Shown here: positions 25,902 through 36,887 of the stretch, one piece after another
Layout: every line of letters starts with the position of its first letter
How positions within the stretch are numbered: position 1 is the stretch's first letter
NCBI GenBank assembly: GCA_029547805.1
Contig: JAKPOP010000010.1
Location: forward strand, 1-64,000
Length of the DNA stretch: 64,000 nt
Origin: Deltaproteobacteria bacterium
Lineage (GTDB): Bacteria; Myxococcota_A; UBA9042; DTJE01
Reading direction: 5' to 3'
The notes under the pieces: model-generated
What the model was told of the DNA's origin: nothing
Seen by the model: only the letters and a program-made list of their open reading frames with translations
Database searches by the model: none
Translations under genes and position numbers: made by a program

Positions 25902-28679
25902 ATGGACGATTCGACCCTGCACACGCTGAACGTCCCCTTTGTCGAGGACCTGATCGAGCGCTATCGCAAGGACCCGGCCTCGGTCCCCGAGGGATTTCGC
26001 CGGTGGTTCGAGGAGACGGGGGCCGCCGAACTGGTCCCTCAGGGACCCACCTTTCGCCCTCGGGGACTCTTCGAACCGGTGGTCGGGGGAGGCGGGGGCC
26101 AGGAGGACCTGTCCACCGCGAACCTCCAGGACCGGGCCGACCAGTTGATCCGCGCCTATCGCGTCCGGGGGCATCTGGTCGCGGACCTCGATCCCCTGGG
26201 ACGGCTCCGGCCTCCCCAGCCTGAACTGGACCCGGCCTTCTACGGCTTCACGGCGGCAGACCTGGATCGGGTCTTTTCGACGCGGACCATCTTTCCCCAC
26301 CGGGCCCTCACGCTCCGGGGCATCCTGGAGCACATGCGGAACACGTACTGCCGCACCATCGGGGTGCAGTTCATGCACCTGGATGACCTCGCGATCAAGG
26401 ACTGGCTCCAGCAGCGGATGGAGGGGCCGGAGAACCGCTGCACGCTGACCCGGGCCGAACAGATCCGCTTCCTGACACGGCTGACCGACGCGGTCCTCTT
26501 CGAGGAGTTCATCCAGAAGAAGTACCTGGGGGCCAAGAGTTTCAGCCTCGAAGGGGCCGAGACGCTGATTCCCCTGCTGGACCTGGCCATCGAGCGCGCC
26601 GGGGAGCAGCACATCGAGGAGATCGTCATCGGCATGGCCCACCGGGGACGCCTGAACGTCCTCTCCAACATCCTGGGCAAGAGTCCCCGGCGCATCTTCC
26701 AGGAGTTCGAGGACCCGGACCCGGAGGCCTTCCTGGGCCGGGGAGACGTCAAGTACCACCTGGGACACTCGACGACCTGGAAGACGACCACGGGCTTCGA
26801 TGTCCATCTGGCGCTGTGCTTCAACCCGAGCCACCTGGAGTTCGTGAACCCGGTGGCCCTGGGCCGGATGCGTGCCCGGATGGACCGCGCCGGCGACCTC
26901 GAACGACGGCGAGGACTGGTGGTCCTGATCCACGGGGACGCGGCCTTCGCCGGGGAGGGCATCGTCCAGGAGACGCTCAACCTCAGCCAGTTGCCGGGAT
27001 ATGCGGTCGGGGGAACGCTGCACATCGTCCTGAACAACCAGATCGGTTTCACCACCTCCCCCGAGGAGGCCCGGTCCTCGACCTACGCCACCGACGTGGC
27101 CCGGATGCTCCAGGTGCCGATCTTCCACGTCAACGGCGAGGACCCGGAGGCGGTCACGCAGGTGGTCCGGCTGGCCATGGACTTCCGGGCCCGCTACCAG
27201 CGGGACGTCGTGATCGACCTCTACTGCTATCGCCGCCACGGCCACAACGAGACCGACGAGCCTGCCTTCACCCAGCCCCAGATGGTCCGAGCCATCGAGG
27301 CGCGGCCGTCGGTCCGGGACGGCTACCTGGAACGACTGCTGGCCCTGGGTGAAGTGACGCGGGAGGAGGCCGAGGACATCGCCGTCCGGCGCCGGAAGAT
27401 GTTTGAGGCGGAACTGGCGGTGGCCCGCCGGGAGCCCCTGGTGCTGCCGGGCCCCCCCCGGGGGATCTGGGCCGGGTACGTCGGGGGTCCCGAGGACGGG
27501 GTGCCGGAGGTCGATACGGCGGTCGATCGGGAGCGGCTTCAGTCCCTCTTGATGTCCTTGACCCAGGTGCCCCAGGGCTTCCGGCCCCATCCCAAGATCC
27601 GCCGCTTCCTGGACCAGCGGGCCGCGATGGCCCGGGGGGAGCGCCCGCTGGACTGGGGGGCCGCCGAGGCCCTGGCCTTCGCCACGCTGGCCGTCGAGGG
27701 GCGACCCGTGCGCCTGTCGGGACAGGACTCCCAGCGGGGAACCTTCAGCCATCGCCATGCCGTGCTCCACGACGTGGAGGATGGCCACACCTTCACGCCG
27801 TTGCAGCATCTGGCGCCGGGGCAGGCCCCGGTGGAGATCTGGAACAGCCCCCTCAGCGAGGCCGGCGTCCTGGGCTTCGACTATGGCTACTCCCTCGAGT
27901 ACCCCGAGGCCCTGGTGGCCTGGGAGGCCCAGTTCGGGGACTTCGTCAACGCGGCCCAGGTCATCGTGGACCAGTTCATCGCCAGTGCCGAGGTCAAGTG
28001 GAACCGCCTGTCGGGTCTGGTGATGCTGCTGCCCCACGGGCTCGAGGGCCAGGGCCCGGAGCACTCCAGCGCCCGGCTGGAACGCTTCCTGATGCTCCAC
28101 GCCGCCGACAACTTCCAGGTGGCGGTCCCGACCACGCCGGCCCAGTTCTTCCACCTGTTGCGCCGCCAGGTGCTGCGTCGCTGGCGCAAGCCCCTGATCG
28201 TGCTGACTCCCAAGAGCCTGCTGCGCCACCCCGAGGCGGTGTCGTCGCTGGATGAACTGGCCTCCGGGAGGTTCGCCCGGGTGATCGGGGATGATCGGGG
28301 GCCGGAACGGGGGGCGAGACTGGTGCTGCTGTGCACCGGGAAGGTGTACTACGACCTGGTGGCCTACCGCCGGGACCAGGGCCGGGAAGACGTGGCGATC
28401 GTGCGTATCGAGCAACTGGAGCCCCTGCGGGACGAGACCCTCGCCGAGGTGCTGGCTGCCTATCCCGACGGCACACCGATCCGCTTCGTCCAGGAGGAGC
28501 CCGCCAACATGGGGGCCGCCTGGTGGCTTCGCCAGCGCTTCGGATCCGAGTGCCTCTGGGGACGGTGGCCCCTCTCGATCGTGGCCCGTCCCCCCTCCTC
28601 CAGTCCGGCGACCGGTTCCCATCGAAGCCATCAGGCCGAGCAGGCGGCCCTGGTGGCCAGGGCCTTTGAGAGACCATAG
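25902..28679 (+). CDS. sucA: 2-oxoglutarate dehydrogenase E1 component
   Basis: 925 residues from ATG 25902, which follows GGAAGGAGG. The short N-terminal E2-interaction segment (VEDLIERYRKDPASVP) is typical. The thiamine diphosphate domain shows GMAHRGRLNVL, the metal motif HGDAAFAGEGIVQET, and RHGHNETDEPAFTQP. The C-terminal transketolase part (GQDSQRGTFSHRHAVLHD, NSPLSEAGVLGFDYGYS) is complete. It decarboxylates 2-oxoglutarate and transfers the succinyl group to the lipoyl domain of SucB. The frame upstream of 25902 is open but lacks family character. sucB follows 9 bases after the stop, so sucA-sucB-lpdA form an operon. Confidence 0.97.
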   Translation: MDDSTLHTLNVPFVEDLIERYRKDPASVPEGFRRWFEETGAAELVPQGPTFRPRGLFEPVVGGGGGQEDLSTANLQDRADQLIRAYRVRGHLVADLDPLGRLRPPQPELDPAFYGFTAADLDRVFSTRTIFPHRALTLRGILEHMRNTYCRTIGVQFMHLDDLAIKDWLQQRMEGPENRCTLTRAEQIRFLTRLTDAVLFEEFIQKKYLGAKSFSLEGAETLIPLLDLAIERAGEQHIEEIVIGMAHRGRLNVLSNILGKSPRRIFQEFEDPDPEAFLGRGDVKYHLGHSTTWKTTTGFDVHLALCFNPSHLEFVNPVALGRMRARMDRAGDLERRRGLVVLIHGDAAFAGEGIVQETLNLSQLPGYAVGGTLHIVLNNQIGFTTSPEEARSSTYATDVARMLQVPIFHVNGEDPEAVTQVVRLAMDFRARYQRDVVIDLYCYRRHGHNETDEPAFTQPQMVRAIEARPSVRDGYLERLLALGEVTREEAEDIAVRRRKMFEAELAVARREPLVLPGPPRGIWAGYVGGPEDGVPEVDTAVDRERLQSLLMSLTQVPQGFRPHPKIRRFLDQRAAMARGERPLDWGAAEALAFATLAVEGRPVRLSGQDSQRGTFSHRHAVLHDVEDGHTFTPLQHLAPGQAPVEIWNSPLSEAGVLGFDYGYSLEYPEALVAWEAQFGDFVNAAQVIVDQFIASAEVKWNRLSGLVMLLPHGLEGQGPEHSSARLERFLMLHAADNFQVAVPTTPAQFFHLLRRQVLRRWRKPLIVLTPKSLLRHPEAVSSLDELASGRFARVIGDDRGPERGARLVLLCTGKVYYDLVAYRRDQGREDVAIVRIEQLEPLRDETLAEVLAAYPDGTPIRFVQEEPANMGAAWWLRQRFGSECLWGRWPLSIVARPPSSSPATGSHRSHQAEQAALVARAFERP

Positions 28680-28688
28680 GAGCAGCGC

Positions 28689-29978
28689 ATGGCCATCGAG
28701 ATCAAGGTGCCCCAGGCAGGCGAGTCCGTGACCGAGGCGATGGTGGCGTCCTGGAAGAAGGCCGTCGGGGAGTGGGTCTCCCAGGACGATCCGGTCGTGA
28801 CGCTGGAGACGGACAAGGCAACGGTGGACGTGCCGGCCCCGGCCTCGGGGGTCCTGGTCCGCATCCTCCACGACCTGGGCGCCGTGGTCCGAGTGGGCGA
28901 GGTCCTGGGCGTGATCGATGAGACCGCCTCGAGGCCTTCGGGGGACGCGGCCACACCCGCCGCGCCTCCCAAGGAGGCCCCCCCGGCACCGCCGCGGCCG
29001 GAGACGGTTCCACCGGCGCCACCACCGACCACCTCGGCCTCCGAACCCCGGGTCATGCCGGCGGCAAGGCGAATCCTGGCCGAGGCGGGCATTCCAGCCA
29101 CGTCCGTGACGCCCACGGGCCCCGGAGGCCGGGTCCTCAAGGAGGATGCCCTGGAGGCCGCGCGGACCGCTCCACCCTCCCCTCCCCCGGCGGATCGGCC
29201 CCCCGCGCCACCCCCTCCGGTCGCCGCCCCGATCGCGGTGCCGGAACCCCCGCTCGCCTCCCCTCCGGTCGCTTTGGACCGGCAGGAGGAGGTCGTCCCG
29301 ATGTCCATGATCCGGCGCCGCATCGCGGAACGGCTGGTCCAGGCCCGGCTCGAGATGGCCCTGCTGACCACCTTCAACGAGATCGACATGACCCGGGTGA
29401 TCTCCCTGCGCCGGGAACGGGGCGAGGCCTTCCAGGCCCGCCACGGGGTCAAGCTGGGATTCATGTCCTTCTTCGTGAAGGCCGCAGTGGATGCCCTCAA
29501 GCGCTTCCCGGTGGTCAACGCCTCAGTCCGGGGCACCGACATCGTCTATCACAACCACTACGACATCGGAGTCGCCATCGGCGGCGGCAAGGGTCTGGTC
29601 GTCCCGGTGCTGCGGGATGCGGACCGGCTGTCCCTGGCGGCCATCGAGCGGGCCATCGCCGACTTCGGTCGGCGGGCCCAGGAGAACCGCCTCGACGTGG
29701 CCGAGTTGCAGGGCGGAACCTTCACGATTTCCAACGGCGGCGTCTATGGCAGCATGCTGTCCACCCCCATCGTCAATCCCCCCCAGAGCGGGGTCCTGGG
29801 CCTCCACGCGATCCAGGACCGCCCGGTGGTCCGGGACGGGCAGATCGTGGCCCGTCCGATGATGTATGTGGCCCTGTCCTACGACCATCGGATCATCGAT
29901 GGGCGGGAGGCGGTGTCCTTCCTGAAGCACCTGAAGGAACTGGTGGAGGACCCGGCGTTGCTGATGCTGGAGTTGTGA
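28689..29978 (+). CDS. sucB: Dihydrolipoyllysine succinyltransferase, E2 of 2-oxoglutarate dehydrogenase
   Basis: 429 residues. One lipoyl domain at 1-78 with the lipoylated lysine in ETDKATVDVPA. A Pro/Ala linker follows, then the E3-binding domain (about 117-152, MPAARRILAEAGI...GPGGRVLKED), a second Pro-rich linker, and the acyltransferase domain ending LSYDHRIIDGREAVSFL with catalytic His and Asp. It forms the core of the complex and transfers succinyl to CoA. A single lipoyl domain and the gene position identify it as the succinyl rather than the acetyl type. lpdA begins 3 bases after its stop. Confidence 0.96.
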   Translation: MAIEIKVPQAGESVTEAMVASWKKAVGEWVSQDDPVVTLETDKATVDVPAPASGVLVRILHDLGAVVRVGEVLGVIDETASRPSGDAATPAAPPKEAPPAPPRPETVPPAPPPTTSASEPRVMPAARRILAEAGIPATSVTPTGPGGRVLKEDALEAARTAPPSPPPADRPPAPPPPVAAPIAVPEPPLASPPVALDRQEEVVPMSMIRRRIAERLVQARLEMALLTTFNEIDMTRVISLRRERGEAFQARHGVKLGFMSFFVKAAVDALKRFPVVNASVRGTDIVYHNHYDIGVAIGGGKGLVVPVLRDADRLSLAAIERAIADFGRRAQENRLDVAELQGGTFTISNGGVYGSMLSTPIVNPPQSGVLGLHAIQDRPVVRDGQIVARPMMYVALSYDHRIIDGREAVSFLKHLKELVEDPALLMLEL

Positions 29979-29981
29979 GCC

Positions 29982-31364
29982 ATGGCCGATGCCTACGACC
30001 TGATCGTGATCGGGGGAGGCCCCGGGGGATACGTGGCGGCGATCCGGGCGGCCCAGCTGGGCATGCGGGTCGCCTGCGTGGAGCGGGAAGAAGGCCTCGG
30101 AGGCACCTGCCTCCGGATCGGCTGCATCCCCAGCAAGGCCCTCCTGGAGTCCTCGATGCGCTTCGAAGAGGCCCGGAAGGGCCTCGCGGTGCACGGGGTT
30201 CGGGTGGAGGGCGTCTCCCTGGACCTCCCGGCCCTCATGCAGCGCAAGGCCCGGATCGTGAAGGGCCTGATCTCGGGGATCGATTTTTTGTTCAAGAAGA
30301 ACAAGGTCACGCGGGTCCTGGGGACCGGGCGCCTGGCCGGCGCGGGTCGGGTGGAGGTCGATGGGCCGTCGCCGACGGTGCTGGAGGCCCCCCGGGTCCT
30401 GATCGCCACCGGGAGCCGGCCGGCATCCCTGCCGGGAGTCGTGTTCGGCGGGGGTGTCGGAACCAGCACCGAGGCGTTGTCCTACCCGGAGGTCCCGGGT
30501 CATCTGGTCGTGATCGGCGCCGGGGCCATCGGCCTGGAACTGGGGTCCGTCTGGCGACGCCTGGGGGCCCGGGTCACGGTGCTGGAATACCTGGACCGCA
30601 TCCTGCCCGGGACCGATGCGGACATCGCCCAGAAGGCCCGCAAGGTCCTGGCACGACAGGGGCTGGACGTTCATCTGGGCGTCCGGGTCACCTCGGCCCG
30701 AGACGTGGGCGAGGGATGTGTCGTGGAGGCCGAGGGCATGGACCCGATCCGGTGTGACCGGGTCCTCGTTGCCGTCGGTCGGGTCCCCTTCACCGAGGGA
30801 CTCGGGCTGCAGGCGGTGGGCATCGAGGTGACCCCCCGGGGTTTCATTCCGGTCAACGAGCGCTTCGAGACCGCGGTCCCGGGCATCTTCGCCGTCGGAG
30901 ACGTCGTGGGGCACCCGATGCTGGCCCACAAGGCCCACGAGGAGGGCATCGCCTGCGTCGAGGGCATCGCGACGGGCCACGGGCATGTCAATCGCGACGG
31001 GATCCCGGCGGTCTGCTACACCGAGCCGGAGGTCGCCTCGGTGGGCCGGACCGAGGAGCAGTTGCGGGAGGCCGGGGTCGAATACCGGGCGGGGTCCTTC
31101 CCGTTCCGTGCCAATGGTCGGGCCCAGAGCCTCGGGGAGACCGAAGGCGAGGTGAAGGTGCTGGCCGATGCCCGGACCGACCGCATCCTCGGGGTCCACA
31201 TCCTGGGACCCCGGGCCGGGGACCTGATCGCCGAGGCCGTTGCGGCAATGGAATTCGGTGCCAGCAGCGAGGACCTGGCCCGGACCTGCCACGCCCACCC
31301 CACCCTCCCGGAGGTCTTGCGGGAGGCCGCCCTGGCAGCCCTGGGTCGCGCGATTCACGCCTGA
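29982..31364 (+). CDS. lpdA: Dihydrolipoyl dehydrogenase, E3
   Basis: 460 residues. FAD site GGGPGGYVAAIRAAQLG at the N-terminus, redox disulfide in GGTCLRIGCIPSKALL, NAD site VIGAGAIGLELGSVW, second FAD motif GIFAVGDVVGHPMLAHKAHEEG, and the catalytic His-Glu pair in CHAHPTLPEVLREA. It reoxidises dihydrolipoamide in the 2-oxoglutarate dehydrogenase complex and may also serve other lipoyl complexes. It is the last gene of the sucA-sucB-lpdA operon, and it converges with icd with 40 bases between the stops. Confidence 0.96.
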   Translation: MADAYDLIVIGGGPGGYVAAIRAAQLGMRVACVEREEGLGGTCLRIGCIPSKALLESSMRFEEARKGLAVHGVRVEGVSLDLPALMQRKARIVKGLISGIDFLFKKNKVTRVLGTGRLAGAGRVEVDGPSPTVLEAPRVLIATGSRPASLPGVVFGGGVGTSTEALSYPEVPGHLVVIGAGAIGLELGSVWRRLGARVTVLEYLDRILPGTDADIAQKARKVLARQGLDVHLGVRVTSARDVGEGCVVEAEGMDPIRCDRVLVAVGRVPFTEGLGLQAVGIEVTPRGFIPVNERFETAVPGIFAVGDVVGHPMLAHKAHEEGIACVEGIATGHGHVNRDGIPAVCYTEPEVASVGRTEEQLREAGVEYRAGSFPFRANGRAQSLGETEGEVKVLADARTDRILGVHILGPRAGDLIAEAVAAMEFGASSEDLARTCHAHPTLPEVLREAALAALGRAIHA

Positions 31365-31404
31365 CGGAACGCCGCTGAAGGCTGGACCGGAACCGACCCG
31401 TGGG

Positions 31405-32751
<1,347 letters not shown>

Positions 32752-32864
32752 GAAATACCTCCTTCTGCAACGCCCCCGAAGGGGCCAGCCGTCCTGGGAA
32801 GGGTTCCTGGAACCCTCCGTGCCGCCCCGGAACCGCCGTCAGGCCGGCCTTCCGGGGGCCGTCG

Positions 32865-34175
32865 TCACCGCTTCGAGAGGGGGACGTAGGACCGCTCCTC
32901 CTGACCCACGTAGATCTGCCGGGGCCGCGCGATCTTCTGTTCCCGGTCCTCCAGGTGTTCCTGCCACTGGACGAACCACCCGGCGACCCGAGGAATCGCG
33001 AAGAGCACCGGGAACATCTCCACCGGGAAGCCCATCGCCTCGTAGATCAAGCCCGAGTAGAAGTCCACGTTGGGATAGAGTTTCCGGCTCACGAAGTAGT
33101 CGTCCTGGAGGGCGATGCGCTCCAGTTCCATGGCGATGTCGATCAGGGGGTTGCGGCCCATCACCTCGAAGACCTCGTCGGCGGTCCGCTTGATGATCCG
33201 GGCCCGGGGGTCGTAACTCTTGTAGACACGGTGCCCGAAGCCGTAGAGGAGCCGCTCCCCCTTCTTCACGTCCCGGATGAACCCCGGGATCCTCTCCTTC
33301 GACCCGATCTCCCGGAGCATCCGGAGCACCGCCTCGTTGGCCCCGCCGTGCAGGGGGCCATAGAGGGCCGACGCCGCCGCGGCAATGGCCGTGTAGGGGT
33401 CCGTGTGGGCGCTTCCGACGACGCGGATCGCCGTGGTGGAGCAATTCTGCTCGTGGTCCGCATGGAGGATGAACAGGATGTCCAGCGCCCGGGCCAGCAC
33501 CGGGTCGTGCTCGAAGTCCACCCGGCGGCCCTTCACGGGCTCCAGCCCATGAAAGACCATGTTGAGGAAGTTTTCCGGGTAGGACAGCGAGTTGTCGGGA
33601 TAGATATAGGGCATCCCCAGGCGATGGCGATAGGCGAAGGCCCCGATGGTGGGAATCTTCGCGATGGCTCGGTCGAACTGGATCATCCGGGTCTCGGCGT
33701 CGCGGATGTTCTTGGACTCCGGGTAGAAGGTCGCCAGCCCCGCGATGGTGGACACCAGGACCCCCATCGGGTGGGCGTCGTACCGGAAGCCGTCCAGGAA
33801 CCGCTTGATGCCTTCGTGGACCATCGTGTGGTAGCGCACCGAGTGGGACCACTGGGCCATCTGGTCCGGCGTGGGCAGTTCCCCGTGATAGAGCAGGTAG
33901 GCCACCTCCAGGAAGGAACTGTGCTCCGCCAGTTGCTCGATGGGGTAGCCCCGGTAGCGGAGGATCCCCTTGTCGCCGTCGATGAAGGTGATGGCGCTCT
34001 TGCACGAGGCGGTGTTGAGGAACCCCGGGTCGTAGGACATCAGCCCGAAGTCGTCCCGCGATACGCGGATGTCTCGCAGGGCCAGGGCAGGAATGCAGCC
34101 TTGCTCGATGGGGACCTCGTAGGTCTTCCCGGTTCGGTTGTCCACGATGGTCAGGGTTTCCCTCGGCGTATCCAT
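32865..34175 (-). CDS. gltA: Citrate synthase (type II)
   Basis: 436 residues, the usual length of the Gram-negative hexameric type. The N-terminal beta domain (SYDPGFLNTASCKSAITFIDGDKGILRYRGYPIEQL) is typical. The catalytic histidine regions HADHEQNCSTTAIRVVGS and PLHGGANEAVLRML, and the FGHRVYKSYDPRARI segment, are all present. It condenses acetyl-CoA with oxaloacetate. NADH control through the N-terminal domain is known for relatives but cannot be shown here. Follows acnA by 33 bases; the space contains a 10-base G run on the coding strand just upstream of the ribosome site. Confidence 0.96.
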   Translation of the reverse strand: MDTPRETLTIVDNRTGKTYEVPIEQGCIPALALRDIRVSRDDFGLMSYDPGFLNTASCKSAITFIDGDKGILRYRGYPIEQLAEHSSFLEVAYLLYHGELPTPDQMAQWSHSVRYHTMVHEGIKRFLDGFRYDAHPMGVLVSTIAGLATFYPESKNIRDAETRMIQFDRAIAKIPTIGAFAYRHRLGMPYIYPDNSLSYPENFLNMVFHGLEPVKGRRVDFEHDPVLARALDILFILHADHEQNCSTTAIRVVGSAHTDPYTAIAAAASALYGPLHGGANEAVLRMLREIGSKERIPGFIRDVKKGERLLYGFGHRVYKSYDPRARIIKRTADEVFEVMGRNPLIDIAMELERIALQDDYFVSRKLYPNVDFYSGLIYEAMGFPVEMFPVLFAIPRVAGWFVQWQEHLEDREQKIARPRQIYVGQEERSYVPLSKR

Positions 34176-34208
34176 GCGTCCCTCCTGCGGCCCCCCCCCC
34201 GGGGCTCG

Positions 34209-36881
34209 TCAACCGAGCAGCCTCCTCAGCACCGCCGGCAGCACACCGCCCTGTCGAAGGGTCTCCACCTCGGCGGGCGTGTCGGCCCGGGCCAGGACCC
34301 GGAAGGACCGCGGGTCGCCGTCCTCCCGCCGCACCACCACCTCCAGTTCCTGGCGCGGCGAGGCGAGCCGCGACAGGTCGATGTCCAGGACGTCCTCCGG
34401 CCGCAGGCCCACGGTGTCTGCCGTCTGTCCTTCGAGGAACTGGAGCGGCAGCACCCCCATCGCCACCAGGTTCGCCCGGTGAATCCGCTCAAAACTCTCG
34501 GCCAGGACCGCCCGAACCCCCAGCAATGCCGGTCCCTTGGCGGCCCAGTCCCGGGAACTGCCGGTGCCGTACTCCTTGCCCGCCACCACCACCAGCGGCG
34601 TGTCGCTGGCCAGGTAGCGCGCCGAGGCGTCGAAGATGGACATCACCTCCCCTGAAGGCAGGTGCCGGGTGATGCCTCCCTCCCGGCCGGGAACGAGGCG
34701 GTTGCGCAGGCGAGGATGGGCGAAGGTGCCCCGGGCCATCACCAGGTGGTTTCCCCGGCGAGCCCCGTAGGAGTTGAACTCCTCCGGGGGCACCCCGTGT
34801 TCCATCAGGTAGCGGCCCGCAGGACTGTCCGGGGGAATCGACCCCGCCGGGGAGATGTGGTCCGTCGTGATGGAGTCCCCGAGCCAGGCCAGAATTCGCG
34901 CCCCCCGGAGCGATGCCAGGGGGGTCGGTTCCCGGGAAACGCCTTGCAGAAAAGGCGGCTCCAGGATGTAGGTCGATGTCGGGTCCCAGGCGTACATGTA
35001 GCCCTCGTCCCCTCCCAGTTGCGCCCAGTCCGGGTGGAAGGAGTCCGGGTCCCGGTAGAGCCGATAGTCCTGGGGGTCGTCCACCTGGGACCGCAGGGCA
35101 TCCAGTTCCTGGGCCGTGGGCCACAGGTCCGCGAGCATCACGGGACGCCCGGCGGAATCGAGGCCCAGGGGCTCCCTGGTGAGGTCCAGGTTCACGGTCC
35201 CGGCCAGGGCATAGGCCACCACCAGTGGAGGCGAGGCCAGGTAGTTGGCCCGGGTCAGGGGGTTGATCCGCCCTTCGAAGTTCCGGTTCCCCGACAGCAC
35301 CGCCGCGACCACCAGGTCGTCCCGGGTCACCGCCTCCCGGACCGGCTCGGGAAGTGGCCCGGAGTTGCCGATGCAGGTCGTGCAGCCGTATCCCACCACG
35401 TGGAACCCCAGGGCTTCCAGGAACGGCAGGAGCCCGGTCCGTCGCAGGTACTCGGTGACCACCCGGGACCCCGGCGCCAGGCTCGTCTTGACCCAGGGGG
35501 CCACCTGCAGCCCCCGCTCCACGGCATGTTTCGCCACCAGCCCCGCGGCCAGCAGCAACGACGGATTCGAGGTGTTCGTGCAACTGGTGATCGCCGCCAG
35601 CACCACGGACCCGTGGCCCAGGGTGCGATCCCCGGGCATCGTTGCCGAGGGACGCCCGTAGCCTCCCTGGTCCACCGCCGTGGTCAGGGCCGTCGCAAAC
35701 TGCTTCTTGACCCCCGGGAGCGGGATCCGGTCCTGGGGCCGCTTGGGGCCTGCCACGCTGGGTTCGATGGCCCCCAGGTCAAAGTCGATGGTCTCCCGGA
35801 AGGACGGGTCCGGCGTCTCCTCGTCCCGGAACAGGCCCTGGCTCCGGGCATAGGCCTCCACCAGGGCCAGGTGATCCGCCGGGCGACCGGTCGATGCGAG
35901 GTAGCGCAGCGTGGCCCGATCCCAGGGGAAGAACGACACGGTCGCGCCGTACTCCGGCGCCATGTTGGCCACCGTGGACCGATCCTGCACCGAGAGGCTT
36001 GCAAGCCCAGGGCCGAAGAACTCCACGAACTTGCCCACCACCCCTTTGCGGCGAAGCACCTGGGTGACCGTGAGGGCCAGGTCCGTGGCCGTCGTTCCCG
36101 GAGGAAGCGCCCCCAGGAGGCGGACTCCCAGCACGTCGGGCATCAGCATCGAGAGCGGCTTCCCGAGCATCGCCGCCTCGGCCTCGATCCCCCCGACCCC
36201 GAACCCCACGACGCCCAGCGAATTCACCATCGGCGTGTGGGAATCGGTCCCCAGCACGGTGTCCGGATAGATCAGTTCGCCCTCTCCGAAGGGAACCCGG
36301 AAGACCACCCGAGCCAGATGCTCCAGGTTCACCTGGTGGACGATCCCCACTCCCGGGGGCACCACCCGCACGCCCCGGAAGGCCTGGCGCCCCCACTTCA
36401 GGAACCGGTAGCGCTCCACGTTGCGCTGGAACTCGAGGCGCATGTTCTCGGCGAGGGCCCCGGAGGTGCCGAAGACGTCCACCTGGACCGAGTGGTCCAC
36501 CACCAGGTCCACCGGAATCAAGGGCTCCACCCGGGCCGGGTCACCGCCGAGCCCGGCCACCGCGGACCGCACGGCGGCCAGGTCGGCCACCACCGGCACC
36601 CCGGTGAAGTCCTGGAGCAGGATCCGGGCCGGCAGGAAGGGGACCTCCACCGGGGAGACCCCGTCCCAGGAGGCCGCCGCGGCGACATCCGCCTCCCGGA
36701 TGTCGTGGCCGTCGCAGTTCCGGATCAGGGCCTCGAGGATCACCTTCAAGGAAAAGGGCCACCGGGCGATCCGGCCGCCCTGGTCCAGCGCCTCGATGCG
36801 GATGTATTGCAGGCGACCGTCCCCGAAGGGCAGCCGCGCCAGCGCGCCGAAGGGATCCCGGCTTCCACGGTTCATCGACAT
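34209..36881 (-). CDS. acnA: Aconitate hydratase
   Basis: 890 residues, the AcnA/IRP length. Iron-sulfur cluster cysteines are visible in AITSCTNTSNP and GCTTCIGNSGP. The N-terminal HQVNLEHLARVV and the TDSHTPMVNSLGVVGFGVGG region, and the C-terminal swivel domain (KEYGTGSSRDWAAKG; ESFERIHRANLVAMGVLPLQF), are complete. It isomerises citrate to isocitrate. It starts at ATG 36881 (or 36875), six bases after the stop of the degenerate isocitrate dehydrogenase paralogue, so the two are surely co-transcribed. Confidence 0.96.
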   Translation of the reverse strand: MSMNRGSRDPFGALARLPFGDGRLQYIRIEALDQGGRIARWPFSLKVILEALIRNCDGHDIREADVAAAASWDGVSPVEVPFLPARILLQDFTGVPVVADLAAVRSAVAGLGGDPARVEPLIPVDLVVDHSVQVDVFGTSGALAENMRLEFQRNVERYRFLKWGRQAFRGVRVVPPGVGIVHQVNLEHLARVVFRVPFGEGELIYPDTVLGTDSHTPMVNSLGVVGFGVGGIEAEAAMLGKPLSMLMPDVLGVRLLGALPPGTTATDLALTVTQVLRRKGVVGKFVEFFGPGLASLSVQDRSTVANMAPEYGATVSFFPWDRATLRYLASTGRPADHLALVEAYARSQGLFRDEETPDPSFRETIDFDLGAIEPSVAGPKRPQDRIPLPGVKKQFATALTTAVDQGGYGRPSATMPGDRTLGHGSVVLAAITSCTNTSNPSLLLAAGLVAKHAVERGLQVAPWVKTSLAPGSRVVTEYLRRTGLLPFLEALGFHVVGYGCTTCIGNSGPLPEPVREAVTRDDLVVAAVLSGNRNFEGRINPLTRANYLASPPLVVAYALAGTVNLDLTREPLGLDSAGRPVMLADLWPTAQELDALRSQVDDPQDYRLYRDPDSFHPDWAQLGGDEGYMYAWDPTSTYILEPPFLQGVSREPTPLASLRGARILAWLGDSITTDHISPAGSIPPDSPAGRYLMEHGVPPEEFNSYGARRGNHLVMARGTFAHPRLRNRLVPGREGGITRHLPSGEVMSIFDASARYLASDTPLVVVAGKEYGTGSSRDWAAKGPALLGVRAVLAESFERIHRANLVAMGVLPLQFLEGQTADTVGLRPEDVLDIDLSRLASPRQELEVVVRREDGDPRSFRVLARADTPAEVETLRQGGVLPAVLRRLLG

Positions 36882-36887
36882 GGTCGT

